A DNA stretch of 64,000 nucleotides from Rhodamnia argentea (GCF_020921035.1 NC_063156.1:28568283-28632282); one strand, 5' to 3'; positions 1-12,153 are shown, counted from the stretch's first letter. Notes: generated by a model not told the origin, from the letters alone. Translations and numbers: made by a program.

Positions 1-1497
1 GCGGAATTGAACTGAAGAGGGGGATAGAGAGAGAAAGAATAAATTATGTCTCGAGTGTAAGCCCGTTGCTTGAAAGTCCAACCCAATTGAAGTCCGGCTG
101 CGCGGAAACCCGAATCTGCGTGTGATTAGAACTTGGTTGCTGCCTTAGGTCATAATCGAAATCGAAGGCAAAACCACCAGAATCCGCATTGGAGTCAAAA
201 GGAATTCCAATAAGTCCGACTCTTTCCAACTTATGCAAATCCTATGTTCTTTCATCTTATATAAATCACACATTCTTTTAGCATAATGGTATCCAATTTT
301 AGCCTCAGATCAACAAAGTGACACCCCTTTGGCATTAGACAAATCATATATTCTTTCTAAGATATTCCTCATATCTTGGCTGACAAGAATGAACGTCACA
401 CAATTTACATCCATTTGAATAATGTGATCACGATGTTTCGAGCAAAAAGAAAAGAAAGAATTTTTTCATGTGCCGGGTAAAGTCGGGTGATACCTGGTTG
501 ACCCGACCCAATTCGTACATGAATTGAGCAGTGCGAGAGACATAGAGATTCCTCGGCTAAATTAATTTAGTAAGTGATGCGACGCTCTCAATTGCTTTGT
601 AAACGAATCTATACGACGGCTGTGAGCCTTCTCTGCATGAATCCAACGATCCGTCTCTGCAAGAGTCTCCACAAGGAGATGTTCGAGTAAAAGATTCATA
701 GTCAAAATGGACAATTACCGGCCGAGTCCAATGAAAGCTGTAATAAAGAGTATGTACCACTCAGACACGTTTGTTTCAAATTATCTTTCGAATCATAGAA
801 ACCTAGTGGCACAGCATCATCTCAGATTTACCCTCCTGGCCTCCGTCAACTATTTTGTGCGTAGTCGATGTTACAGCTCTTTGATAGCGAACCCTTTTGT
901 TTGGTCGGATACGGGGTAATGCCGTCTTAAGTCTTGAATAAGTGAGCTAAAAACGGCGTAGTTCCGGCCCAAAATTGGTCATCTTTTAGAAGGCCTCATG
1001 TATTAGAGAGAGTCCATGCGGGATTGGTCATGTTCTTGCCACCGTGAACTACTTCTATGTGGGACAATTCGGGGGCGAAACTGTACATAAGGACAAATTC
1101 AGGATAGCGGTACGATTTTGGGGTGTTAGGTAGGTAGAAAAAATGGTGGTGTGTCCAGGCGATACCAACTTAGGACTTTATGTGCTATTAGCCCTTAAGT
1201 TATTCGATCGCTCTTAAAGAATGATTGACACGTTTACAGCCAAATATTCTTAGAAACATTAAAGTCTTAGTCGCTCAAGTCAAAATGAGTAGGTGAATTT
1301 GCCTTTTGACCACGCAGGAGGGAGAGTTCCATTTCGCTTCCACTGCTCCCGCTTTCAACAAATTTCAGAAATGATATATGGTTTGCTCCAAAACACACCC
1401 AAATTGCTGTACAATAGCCATGCGATCTCATATGAACGAGTACTTAATTATTTGAGGAGAAACACGTGCAGCGGCTCGTGATAACTTCGATCCATGA
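1..1497. other. Intergenic, 3' flank of CHX20; no gene seen
   Basis: This AT-rich stretch lies downstream of the minus-strand CHX20 gene. The open frames are short, overlap on both strands and resemble no family I know. I see no tRNA, no clear inverted repeat and no long microsatellite. The first few hundred bases on the CHX20 side probably hold its 3'UTR. Confidence 0.5.
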
Positions 1498-4400
1498 TCA
1501 TACTATATCATCGATCTCTTTCGACTTGTTATGCTCGCTGCTCTCCACTTTAGACACGGGAGTATCCTCCCCATGGCCCATTTCATGCTGCTGGATCACT
1601 AGAACCGAACACGCGATGCCGTGGCTTGACGACGCCAGCACGTCCCCGACAGGACCTAGCTCCGGGTGCTCGGCCGACTGGTCCGCCAAGTCCGCCACCA
1701 TAGCCGAAGGGAACCGCCCCTTGCCCACGACTACAAGGTCATAATCTTTGCTCCGGCCGATTGCTAGGACTTGCTCGACCACGTTGCCGGCAACTTTCTC
1801 TATGTAGCCAGCCGTGCCGTCCCACCGCTCTTGGAATTCTGCGACCGCGGCCTCGTCCAGCTCCTGGATCATTAGCACGAAGAAACGGGCTTTAATTAGT
1901 CGATACTAGGAGAGTTAAGTATGCCGAATCATCAGCTCGCGTGTATAGATTTATTGGAAAAATTTGCAAGATAAAAGAAGGTACCTTTTCCTTTTGTCGA
2001 TTCATATGCGCAGTCGAGAAGCTATAGCTCTTCTCTCTGCATTTGCTTGAGGATGGCCTCAATGTAATCTCGTTCCCTTGGGCCTCCGGTTTCTCCACGA
2101 ACCTCACCACGGTCACCTTGACCACGGGGTGCTCTGCCATCCGCCCGCCCAACTCCAACGCTTCCCGATCGTCCGGACCACCAAAAAACAGGACACAAAC
2201 CCGTTGGACCGCCGACATGTCGGGCCCCGGGGTCTCGGACCCGCCCCAGAACCCATGGTCCACGAGCACGGCCACCGAGCACGGGGCGTGCTTCAGCACC
2301 CTCTGGTTGACCCCTCTCCACCCGTGGCCCACATTGTCCTCCACGGCCTCGTCCCCCTCGCCCCTCCAGGACCTGTGGAATGGTAGGATGATCATCGCCA
2401 CCCTCTTGTCTTCCGCCACGTGGCAGATATCCTCGTGCATAGTGGGCAGCGCTGAGATCGCCGTGGTGGGCCGGACCGAGACGCGGCCCAGCTGGCTGTA
2501 CGCTTGGAACGCCCCCGCGACTCGGTCGTGCGACTCCCCGCGGCGCGACAGGTTGAAGAAAGGGAAGCCGTTTCTGCGGGCCCGCTGGACCATGATGATG
2601 GAAGACGACCGCTCGGTGAGCTCAACGAGGTGCATGATGAAGAGCTTGAGCATGGATTTCTTGGTGCTTCGGACCGACTCGATGAGGCTGATGAGCGAGG
2701 GCACGTTCCCAAGGCCGTGCAGGCACGCGAGGATCCGGAGCTCGTCCTTGGACGAGTCGTCGTTGTTCGACAAATCGCGCAGCTTGCGGTGCATCGGAGC
2801 GCCGCGGGCTGGCTTGTAGATGGCCATGACGGTAGGGGTGGTGATGAAGGTGGTGAAGAGCGCCATCAACACTAGAATTGCGAACATCTCATCGTTAAGA
2901 ACCTGCGGATCGCACCAAAGCAAATTTTGGTCACAAGTTTAGAGCAATCATCATTTAATAGTTCCAGAAATTGCATTCCGTAACTTTGATTCTTCACAAA
3001 AAACAGGAAAAAAAAATGATCGCTTAACCGTAAAATTACTAATACAAACATTCATTATGTCTAAATTCAAAAGTTGTCACCGCATGATCAACATAAGGTT
3101 TCGAACTACATTTGTCTCCGATTTGGAATCGGACCTAAGATGGCTCGTTACTAGCATGTGCGGTCGAGACTTACGCAAATGGCAAATTGCCAACCTCGTC
3201 CAGGGGCGGACAAAAATTGGGAAATGTCGTACTTTTTGACTTGAGAGATTCATGGTTAGGCCTCTAATTAAGATTAGATGGTGACCCGCAAAGACGTGAC
3301 TGTCTAAATAAGTCGAAGCCACATGCGTGACTAGCTCAGTGTCTGGATTTTACAAGGAATAAAGCCATCGACTTTTCAAGAGGAGGGAAACTTCCCGGGA
3401 GTATACGAATTTGCCCCTTAACTGAAGTACCTTTGACCCCGTCACGGTCGTCACCTATACTTTAAAGGCCTTTATAGAAAAAATCATTACTATTATTGTT
3501 TTCCCCAACGATGACAGCGTGACCGTGATGTCAAACCTAAGATCACAAGGTTCTTGATCCTGGTATCTTTCGAAGTTGCTCCGACTTAGATTTAATAAAT
3601 AAACAACCCTAAGGATATCGATATTAACGTAAGAAACTAATTTATTAATGATGTTATCTTAGTCACTTAATACTTTTTAGCGACAGGAGAAAGAAATCTA
3701 TTTCGTGGAAGTATCGGTACGCTTACGAAAGGGCCTTATCTGATCGTCACACGCTATTCTCTCGAGTCTTTTTTTTTTTTTTTTACCACTTAGGTTGGAA
3801 ACACCCGAAGTTCTAAAGTTTGGTCTTTTAAAATGTCGCTAATATTCATGGAATATATAGATGAATAGGCGTAGTTTACCTTCTTCTCTCTGCCGATGTT
3901 GAGGACGATGAGCTCCACCAGCCCCTTGGTGTTCATCAACACGCCCAGCGTGATGGCCTCCCGGGCTGGCATCGCGAACATCATCGCCGCCACGAACGTC
4001 CCCGCGATCTTCCCTGCGCAGGCCGTCGTGATCACCAGCGTCAGCAGCCCCCATGCCTCCGCGCCTTGTATCTTGGTCACGTTAGTCTTGAGCCCGCTCG
4101 ACGCGAAGTATAGCGGCAGGAGCAGCCCTGTCACGAAGTCCTCGATCCTCTCGATCAGCCTCTCCGCGAACTCCCCGCCCTTCGGGATGGTCAGCCCGAA
4201 CACGAAGGCCCCGAATATTGAGTGTATCCCGATCAGGTCCGTCATGAACCCAGAGACCAGCACCCCCGCCAGCGTCAGCACGATGAAGGCCTCGTCGACC
4301 ACGTCGTGCTCCGAGGAGCACCGCCGCGCCACCCACCTCATGGCGGGCCGGACGGCGACCATCATGAAGACCACGAAGGCGAACCCCGAGAGGAGCACCC

Positions 4401-5192
4401 AGAGCGACACGAGAGGGCTCTTGTGGGCCCCGCCCTCGGCCCCATCCCCGGCGAGCGCCACAGCCAGCGCGAGCAGTATCCACGCGGCCACGTCGTTGAA
4501 GGCGGCGGCTGCCATTGCCGTCTCGCCGACCTGGGTGGTGAGCAGCTTGAGCTCGGCGAGGATGCGGGCGAGGACAGGGAAGGCGGTGATGGAGAGCGCC
4601 ACCCCCATGAAGACCAGGAACTGGCCGAAGCCGACCTTGTCGGCGCCCTCCACAGTGCTGCGAAGGACGAAGGCAACCCCGATGCCACACACGAAGGGGA
4701 GAGATATGCCTGCGAGGGCGATGCCGAGGGCGCGGCGCCCGCTCCGCCGGACGGAGCCGAGATCGAGCTCGAGGCCGACGAGGAAGAGGAAGAATAGGAG
4801 GCCGATGCTGGCGACGGACTCGAGGATAGGCGTGCTCCAAGACGGGAAGATCCGGCGCAGGTAGGCCCCGTTCCGGCCGAACGCCGATGGGCCCAACAGA
4901 ATTCCACCCTTCGAAATTCATTCGCGAGAAGCAAAACAGACATAAACATAATTCACTTTGACGAGGGACCAAAGTCAACACAAGAGAGAGGACAAAATCA
5001 TAAAACACTTACGACGATCTCGGCGATGACTTTGGGTTGGCGAAGGGGCTTGAGGAAGAAGGCGAGGGAGCGAGAAACGAGGAGGATGAGCGTCGTCTGG
5101 ACGATCAGGAGAGGGAAGGCGTAGTCGAGTGGGTTGTCGCCTTGCCATGCCCCGTTCGAGGATGTCTTGATGGAGGTTATGTTCACCGTCAT
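1498..5192 (-). CDS. Cation/H+ exchanger, CHX20 type (four exons, 830 aa)
   Basis: This encodes a monovalent cation (K+)/H+ antiporter of the CPA2 family. Arabidopsis CHX20, the closest match I recall, acts on endomembranes of guard cells in osmotic and pH control during stomatal movement. The exons are 5192-5013 (60 codons), 4908-3880 (343), 2902-1985 (306) and 1863-1498 (121 plus stop), all joined in phase 0 at GT-AG sites. The N-terminus MTVNITSIKTSSNGAWQGDN is CHX20-like. The transporter domain covers about residues 25-430, with GPSAFGRN, VALSITAFPVLARILAELK, the NDVAAW motif (Asp199) and MNTKGL (Lys388). Asp199 and Lys388 match the residues reported as essential in CHX17. The hydrophilic C-terminal half carries FFGGPDDREAL and ends near SVLVIQQH. 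The length fits the family (about 800-840). The last acceptor was chosen to give KEK|ELDEAAV, as in relatives. Exons are GC-rich compared with the flanks. No break was seen. Confidence 0.95.
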
Positions 5193-5363
5193 TTTTTCTT
5201 TTTCCTTTTTCCCCTCTTCTTCTGGTGTCGTGTTATATTTTCTTTTCGGTTGGTGATTCTGGGTCTGCGATCTTCTAAACTCTTCTAAAGAGCGTTCTGG
5301 ATCGAGATCGAGATCGAGATCGATGGGCTCGTGAAGAGTGCAACGAAGTGAGCCATTTTTATA
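5193..5363 (-). promoter_or_regulatory. CHX20 core promoter and 5'UTR
   Basis: Read on the minus strand, TATAAAAA lies at 5363-5356, about 165 bp before the CHX20 start codon. This predicts transcription from about 5325-5335. The leader contains a short GAGATC repeat (about 5300-5321) and a purine-rich stretch near 5195-5225. The frame is open further upstream to an ATG at 5423, but the TATA box lies between that ATG and the gene, so the start at 5192 is preferred. Confidence 0.55.
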
Positions 5364-5369
5364 GGTGGG

Positions 5370-7140
5370 GGAGGAGGAGGAGGAAGGGACAAAGCAAAGA
5401 GCTGGAGCTTTTGTTCGCATCATTGCTGAGTTGACCGACTTCGGGGTTAACCCTCTTCTCTTTTTTAAACAATTTACTGATTAACTATAGTATATTCCCG
5501 GGGTGTGTTAAAAAGGAATTATATAAGCGGCTTTATAAGCCATTGAATTAACAAGGAAGTTGCTAACCTAACGGTTTGACAAGATCGTCTGTTATTTTCG
5601 ACCACACGATCTCCAAATCAATGAATGATTCATGTAAAACATGCGGTAAAAATGTGTGAATTTGCGGTTGATATTATATTGTCTTTAATAGTACTATCAC
5701 AGAAGCATTTTCCAATTAATAAACGCTGCCTTATTTAAAATTTCCTTTGCACAGGATACATTTTGCCATTTTTCAATTGGTGAATAGCTATTAAATATGT
5801 GTATTGCTGCGAGGGTGTTGCCCAACTGGCATACACGTGACCAGATGTGAATTTAAGAAAACCCTACTACGTTTCGTAATTACGTTCTAATAAGAAATTA
5901 TGGCATTCTAAAATTTAGTCGCGAAAAAGTATCGTATCCGTAAACAGTGGATACGGTCTAACTAATATGTCTATTTATCTTACTAGACGATAAAGAATGA
6001 GACGAAGATGATGAGCAAGACAATATGGCCGGACGTTATCATAAGAACTCCACGTTTGGCTACAGGATGTTTCGCTTGCGAGCCCGCCCCTTCCGATCCG
6101 GCATGGCTGTCGAAGGGCCATGCACCGGAGCAACTGGCTGAATTATGAAAAGGTCTTCTCGAGATTGGCCGGCTTGTGACCATGATCGCTCGAAGTGCCG
6201 ATTGTAGTTTCATGTGCCTAAAAGGATAATTTTCGCTCGACGACCGTTTTCATGTGAAGTGCGAACAAGTTGGCTCGCTTTGCCCACGGCAAAGCTAGTC
6301 TGGTTGTAATGTAAGACTCATGGTGCAGAATGGCTCCAAGGACAAAAGTTCACCAAACTGAGCAATCTTCAACCAATATGCTCACGGGATTGAAATGAAG
6401 CTCCTCGCCTCCCACCTTTCCATTAAAGCGAAGCTACACTTGCGAATCGTAGCCTAATTTCAAATTTCGTGAAAGATTTATGGATTTGTTCGGTCGGCCG
6501 TGTGATAAATCTACGAAATGAACTCGAAATCAGGTTTCATCCCACGGGACGATGAGTGCCCCCGCAATGAAGAAATGTCTGATTTTCAGAGCATCGGATG
6601 TGTGTATCGCGAGGGCAGACGGACATTGCATTTGAAAACACGGATATTCCCTTATTTGATTACTTAACTAGTGACCGGGACACTTTTAACAAAGTCAACT
6701 ATGATTTTGCACGAATTTAAGATAAGATAATACGAGGCACCATCTTTTCAAACTCGATCGATTGAGTCTTGTATTCGCCTCAATATCTTCTCGAGGTGAT
6801 CAACAGAGAAGAGAAGTTGCAAAGTGTTTATCCTTTTATCGAAGACTTTCATCACTTTCGCATGTGAATTTCGTGCCCTTTTCGTATATGACGTGCACAA
6901 AATAAACACGATGATTGCTCAACCAATAAAGTCACTTGGTCGGCGCCCCAAGGCAAATACAATAGATGGTTTTTTTCACTCGTCTTGTGGTGAAAGTTCC
7001 ACAAGAAATCCCATGATTTTCCAAGACGTCTCTCATTTTGAACACGTTTTTCCCACGAATCATATAGTTCCCAGGTTATGATTATACCCACGAACGACTT
7101 CGCCAAGAAATATGAAAGATGAGGAATAAGTGATTACTCT
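5370..7140. other. Intergenic between CHX20 and the repeat block
   Basis: This is low-complexity AT-rich DNA with no recognised gene family. The only frame worth a note is the short minus-strand one at 5983-6213. Part of it (6240-6620) is slightly richer in GC and looks single-copy within the window. Confidence 0.4.
5983..6213 (-). CDS. Possible small protein with C-terminal membrane segment
   Basis: This 76-residue open frame has a basic, Ser/Pro-rich N-terminal half and ends with a hydrophobic stretch (VLMITSGHIVLLIIFVSFFIV, split here as VLMITSGHIV then LLIIFVSFFIV) that could span a membrane as a tail anchor. I do not recognise the family. There is no supporting promoter or splice evidence and chance ORFs of this size are common here. 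The clean terminal hydrophobic block is the only reason to list it. Confidence 0.2.
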   Translation of the reverse strand: MKLQSALRAIMVTSRPISRRPFHNSASCSGAWPFDSHAGSEGAGSQAKHPVAKRGVLMITSGHIVLLIIFVSFFIV

Positions 7141-7330
7141 TTTCTAGAACAATTAGTGGGAGCCCCACAAACTCTCACATAGTATCGGACTAGGAGGTCG
7201 TGAGTTCTAATATTTTCAGACACCTATTTAATTGCCAAATTAAATACTTCCACAAGCCTGAGGGGGAGTAATAGAATATTAAAATAGTAAATCACGTATT
7301 CATCTAATAGTGTATAGCGACACTAGTACT
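7141..7330 (+). repeat. tRNA/primer-site-like dispersed repeat
   Basis: This contains a block reading TAGTATCGGACTAGGAGGTC followed by GTGAGTTCTAAT, then TTTTCAGACACC and a CCTGAGGGGGAGTAA segment. Sequences like this are common in plants as SINE-like or small LTR-element (TRIM) remnants with a tRNA-Met-like primer site. A related copy lies on the other strand at 49395-49530 and a weaker one at 51365-51480. Family assignment is uncertain. Confidence 0.4.
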
Positions 7331-8670
7331 CAATGTCCAGTTTCATTACATGGGGCTTAGAGGTGTCACCATGGCCCATTTTTTACCCATATTTTATAAA
7401 AATGGGTTCTATATGGGTTGTTAGCTTTTAGAGAGCCTAATAAAAATGGGTCTAAAAAATTAAAGCTAAATCAAATAGATCAAAAATGGGTTACACATAG
7501 AACGTATATAGAACTCATTTTCGACGTATCAAAAGGTTAAGTCGTCATTACATTTGGATTGGGTCACAAGCCGTCGAACACTACCACCCACCACCGGCCG
7601 CCCTCGCCGCTGCCCACCACCGCCAACGAGACTCTCTTAATCCCATCGCAGATGACTTTGATCCTGTCCTTCTTTCTCTTCCGCCCACCCGCCTTCACCC
7701 TCACTTTCATTTCCACTCGAATTTTCAGACCCAACCCGCTCTTTCTCCTCAAATCCAACCTCGGGGAAGCCACCGATTCGATGTCAGCATCGTCCTAGCT
7801 CCCCAACACGGCCGTCTAGTTCTTCGGGTGGCTTGCGAGCGGAGGGATCGAGCCATTGCCCAAGGGGACAGAGCCCGGGGCTTAGGAGATGGAGACGGTG
7901 AACGGGTCAGAGAGGATGGTGAAAGTGTGGGCGTTGGGGTTCTTGGAGATGAGGGTGAGGTTGAAGAGGGTGGCGAGGTGGGACACGGAGCTGTCGGAGG
8001 TGGTGGTCGGGTTGAGGGCGACGATTCGGAGGGAGGACAGGGAGAAGGCGGGGTGGTGGGGGTGGTAGAGATGTAGACGGCTGCCACGGCTATGGCAGCG
8101 AGGGGAGGGCAATAAAGAGGAGGAGCAGGATCGTCCCGAAGCAGCAGAGGTTGCAACGGCAGCAGCAGCGACCTTGGAGGTTGCGAACAGTACAAGCGAT
8201 AGAGTTGGGGCTTGGTGGTGGCGGGGCTAGCGGTTGTGGGAGTATTAGGAGTGGTCGGTTCCCAGTTTGATCCGATTCCCCTTAAGAATCGGAAATTGAA
8301 CCTGTGATCTTAGTTCAAAATTTTCAGAACCGTGGACCGGATTGGATCCGATCGACTGGTTTAGTCCGATTCCCAAACAGTCCAATAGGACCGGTAAACT
8401 ATCAAATGTCTCGTGATATCCCAAAACAATACAACAAAGAATGAAGATGAACATATATGAAAGCGCAACAACACCGGAAAAGCGAACACTGTCCAAGACT
8501 CTAACAAGTGCCCACTGTCCAAGCACTAGAAAGAAATTATATTGAAATAATTTTTTTTTTTGGAAAAGTATTATACAGATATAGATTTTCTCTTGCAGCA
8601 ACGCGTGGGCTCATAATAATACGGTACTAAGGCAATATCAAATTTGATGCAATAAACTGCACTCTCTTTT

Positions 8671-8690
8671 CTGACCAAAAAAAAAAAAAA
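8671..8690 (+). mobile_element. Minimal retroposition stub: CTGACC plus poly(A)
   Basis: About 20 bp, CTGACC followed by A residues, lies between two near-identical 17-bp flanks (8654-8670 and 8691-8707, 14 of 17 bases the same). This is what a LINE or SINE insertion truncated almost at its 3' end would leave. Similar stubs are at 12008-12025 and 53170-53191. Confidence 0.5.
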
Positions 8691-9161
8691 AAACTCCATT
8701 CTCTTCTTAATGACATACCCATACAGTACATGAGCATTAAATCGGTTCTTCCCGCCATTTCTTTGTAGGATATTTAGTGTGGCACTGCATCAAACATGGC
8801 CGAATAGATCGGCCTTAACCATTTTCAAAGTAATATGACCAGACACAATCCTTAGTAAGTGTTAATCGTGAATGATCATTTCTCTGTGTGTCAAAGGAGT
8901 TAAGCTTGGCATTAAGAAAATTGCACCTTAATTGATACAGAAAAGTGGTAGGTGGAAACAAGTAGAGAAAGAGTGATGCGAACAACGGGGACACTGGTTT
9001 TAGCATAGATTCAGACTAATTAATTATATGTATAATTTTTTTTTTAAAAAAATAATGGGTCCAAGCATGTGGTCGATTGGCCGGTTCCCCCCCCAAAATC
9101 GGAAACCGGACTGAAGCTTTCTTGGAACCGGACCAAACCAATCGGTCCGGGCGGTTTCTGG

Positions 9162-9664
9162 TAGGGGTGAGCAAAAAAGACCGCTCGGACCGGGACCGAT
9201 GGTCCGGTTCTCGGTTTTAGGGGGATCCAGTCCGGTTCCCGGTTCCTAAAATTGGAACCGGTGATCGGGGGGTTCGGTTCCCAGTTCTAGGGCCTAGAAC
9301 CGGACCGCCGGGACAGACCGGTCTTTTTTTAAAAAAAAAAAAAAACAAACAAACCTAGCGTTTACTTTTTGTTTAGGTTTAGGTCATTTAGAGTTCGATC
9401 CAGAGCTGCCAATTGAAGAGGCCTTGACTCCGCCGAACTTGTGGTACATCGACCCTTATTTCCTTGACCTTGAGCTCAATCACGTCTTCTATCAAAGTGT
9501 GCATCCACTTTTTGGAATCGTGGACTGAAAATCCTTAGAATCGCCCGAGAACAGGACCGGACCAACGGTCCCGTCCGCGGTTTCGAAAAGTGAAAACCGT
9601 GACCACCAGTCCGGTTCCTGATTTTTTATGGGAACCGAACCGGATCGGGAACCGCTTACCCCTA
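9162..9664. mobile_element. hAT-like non-autonomous element B, nested in A
   Basis: It begins TAGGGGTGAGCA and ends CGCTTACCCCTA, a clear inverted pair. The flanking 8-mers are GTTTCTGG (9154-9161) and GTTTTCGG (9665-9672), 6 of 8 identical, consistent with a hAT target duplication. The interior is GGTTCCGG-rich with a short A-run near 9335. No coding capacity. Nested in A, so it is the youngest of the three. Confidence 0.65.
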
Positions 9665-10499
9665 GTTTTCGGTCCGTTCAGTCCATTATGCTCATCCCTA
9701 GGGAGTATCGTTGGCGATGGCAATGAAAGCGGTGTCATTGGTGGTGGTTGCGGGTTTGGCTAATGGGTAGACTCTATCTGTCATTTTTTGTGATGGTTTA
9801 GAAAGAGATAGAAGAGGAGGAAGAGAGTGAGGAGTCATAATAAAAAAAATTGAATAAAAATATTTTCTTAAAAAAATAAAAAATTGTGAAAAAAATTTCA
9901 CTAGTTTCTTATTGCGTGAAATTTTTTTAATAATATTATTTTTATTTTATTTACTAATATGGGTCATAATGCATCGCGTCGGGTATGATCATTAAATATG
10001 AGTCGAAATGGGTTAAACGAGTCAATATGGGTTGGCGACTCGACCCACCTATTTGACTCATCTAGCTTAATGCAATGGGCTCATCTCATGGAGGAAAAGC
10101 CGAAGGCTTAAGGTCTTTAGGTTTCGTGGCAAGCTCAATCCCCTGCATGTGCTTAAATGTCGATCAGGATGATTCTATATATGGAGTTGAATATTCATAT
10201 ATACATCTCATATTTAGAAGGATCATATAAAAAATGAAGGGTCTTACTTATCGTTTAATGAGGAAATATGATGACGAGGAAGCTCATGTTGAGTAGGTTT
10301 AACTAGGGCTCGCAAAATTTTCTACCTTACTTGTGGATCAAATAAGGCACGAGCTAAGGCTTGGATAGATAGCCCAAACGAAAAGTTATGTCAATTCACT
10401 GCATATGATTAATTTTGATCACTGGCCAGAGGAAGAGAAGAGGGAAGAGAAAAAAAAGAAAAAAAAATAAAGAATAGAAAATTCAAAAACATAAAATAC

Positions 10500-10650
10500 A
10501 ATACTATGTTGTTAGCCGGCCAAAATTGGTCTAATGGACTGAATTGGTACAATTACAAAAGGTTTAGGACTGAATTAGCCACAAAAAAAAAATTAAGACT
10601 GAATTTGCACAATTGTAATAGATTTAGGACTTTTTCGTAATTTTCCCCTC
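10500..10650 (-). repeat. Arm fragment of an inverted-repeat element
   Basis: One arm only, with GCCGGCCAAAATTGG, GACTGAATTGGTAC and GGTTTAGGACTGAATT words and an end resembling CGTAATTTTCCC. It matches the right arms of the elements at 42305, 43227, 49662 and 56195. A purine-rich tract (10435-10480) lies on its left where a partner arm would be expected. Confidence 0.5.
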
Positions 10651-10916
10651 ATGTTGTAGAGGAAGACTACACTAATCTCATGTGATTGATTCATCGCACC
10701 GTATTTTTCATGCACTTGACATAACAGAGCTTCTTCTTTTTCATATACAAGCACATTTAAGCTATAGTTCTTTAATGTGTCTTTTTTTTGGGCTTTATTT
10801 TGCGTGACGATTGAGATGTCACATTCTATTTTTGTTCATTTCGAATTTGACTATATGTCGGTAAATCCTTAATCTGCATCACCGTCAAGCAAAATATTTT
10901 ACCCTCGAGTAACGCT

Positions 10917-10972
10917 ATATATGTCATATATATACATATATACACACACACACACATATATATATATATATT
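10917..10972. repeat. AT/AC microsatellite
   Basis: A compound dinucleotide tract of TATATA, ACACACAC and ATATAT runs. It lies at the end of module A of the local duplications. Confidence 0.85.
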
Positions 10973-12007
10973 AAATTGCCGTGTCCGCGTTTGAGAAGTA
11001 ATGCTTAGTTACTTGAAGTTGTAAAAGTGACAATTTATCCCCCGATCTAGCAGCAGTTGTGGAAATATTCATGTTCATATTTTTGGACAGCATTCTATGC
11101 GTTTTTAATGTGATAATTTGAGCACACGAATTGAGTGTTTGACTTTGAATCCTACGTTGTTCTCATCCCATCTCAGGGGCACAAAATCATCACCCACTTC
11201 GACTCCCCCATGAATTGATCGTGCGTGATGATGTCTTTTCTTGTGTGCTCAGACGTGGCACTTCTAAGAAATCGCCGAAAAGAGCAATGAGATAATAATG
11301 TAGCTTAGCTAGAGAGCTGGTGACTAACTATGATAAGTTCGCACTAATTATGGGTCGGTGCGGATATCCAATTAACATCATGGGTTGCTTTTTTTCAACG
11401 AGGAGGAAGCTCTTACCTTAGGTCGGTCTAACTCGGGCTCGCGAAAGATCCCCTCTGACATCACGGATTAGATGAAGCACAAATTAAAGCTCGAATAGAC
11501 ACCCCAAATGATAAGGAGAATCGAAAATAATGTCCTCTTGAATTGATGGTGCACATGGTTTCAAGTGTTCACTTATTTGAGCTCTCTGATTCACTGAGTG
11601 GCCAACGGTCTCGATTCGTACGAGATGAATCTAGTTTCACGACATCGCACGATTTTCTTCTTGATATCTTATATTGTATGTCATAGGCGGAGCCATATCA
11701 ACGTAACGAATGTGGATGAGACGAGTTGCAGAGTGATTAGTGGAGCCGGAAAGTTTGGATGCCCATGTTAAGGAAGAAGGCTGCACTGGTTTTGTGTTAT
11801 TGAATTGTCACACGGTCGATGCGATGCAGCTTGAGATGTCTTTTAAGCAAGCGATGTCGAATTCAAAGTTTTATTTTAATTAAACTACACGTCGGTAGCT
11901 CCTTAATCCGCACCACAGCCAATCAAAATATTTTCTTCAACTAGTGCTATACACGTCATATATAAAGGATTTCCATGTATGCACTTAAGATGTAATGCGC
12001 AGCCACT

Positions 12008-12025
12008 TTTTCCTTTTTGGTCAAA
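12008..12025 (-). mobile_element. Minimal retroposition stub
   Basis: An 18-bp insert reading TTTTCCTTTTTGGTCAAA (minus strand TTTGACC then A-rich) sits between ATGCGCAGCCACT (11995-12007) and ATGCGTAGTCACT (12026-12038), 11 of 13 identical. Module A of the local duplication keeps a single uninterrupted copy of this site (near 11000-11014), which supports an insertion. Confidence 0.45.
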
Positions 12026-12153
12026 ATGCGTAGTCACTCGAAGTAGTGAAAAAATTGCACCATACTTGCGATGCACTTTGACATGTGTCTTGTGAGCTTC
12101 ATTTGGTGGGTCGCTCGTGATGTCATATTCAAAACTTTATTTTAATTAAACTA

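Larger units (their letters stand above)
8246..9700. mobile_element. hAT-like non-autonomous element A
   Basis: It starts TAGGAGTGGTCGG and ends GCTCATCCCTA, imperfect inverted termini of the TAGGGGTGAGCA type. Perfect 8-bp duplications GGGAGTAT flank it (8238-8245 and 9701-9708), as expected for the hAT superfamily. Its arms are rich in GGTTCGG/CCGGACC words. It carries no transposase. The subterminal block around 8390-8440 is close to one in element D (14630-15562). A second element (9162-9664) has inserted near its right end, and a poly(A) stub sits at 8671-8690. Confidence 0.7.
7352..10073. mobile_element. GC-cored non-autonomous element (outer), interrupted by nested insertions
   Basis: The left arm (7352-7558) is built of 'ATGGGTT/TACCCAT' words and the right arm (about 9905-10073) has similar words in inverse orientation. 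The core (7559-8245 and 9709-about 9790) is GC-rich and low in complexity (CACCACCGGCCGCC-like words). It is split by a hAT-like element at 8246-9700. Joining the flanks of that insertion over its 8-bp duplication restores a continuous core. A similar arm and core design appears at 61086-61900. The outer ends are approximate and I could not find a target duplication for them. Confidence 0.45.

Noticed and set aside
3896-4864. Long plus-strand frame antisense to CHX20 exon 2
   Set aside because: It mirrors a GC-rich real exon, and its peptide is low-complexity Ser/Arg/Pro with no family. The same holds for 2043-2819, 4082-5008 and 4222-4797.
5193-5423. Upstream extension of CHX20 to an ATG at 5423
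   Set aside because: A TATA box at 5356-5363 lies inside it, and relatives start at the N-I-T-S block as here.
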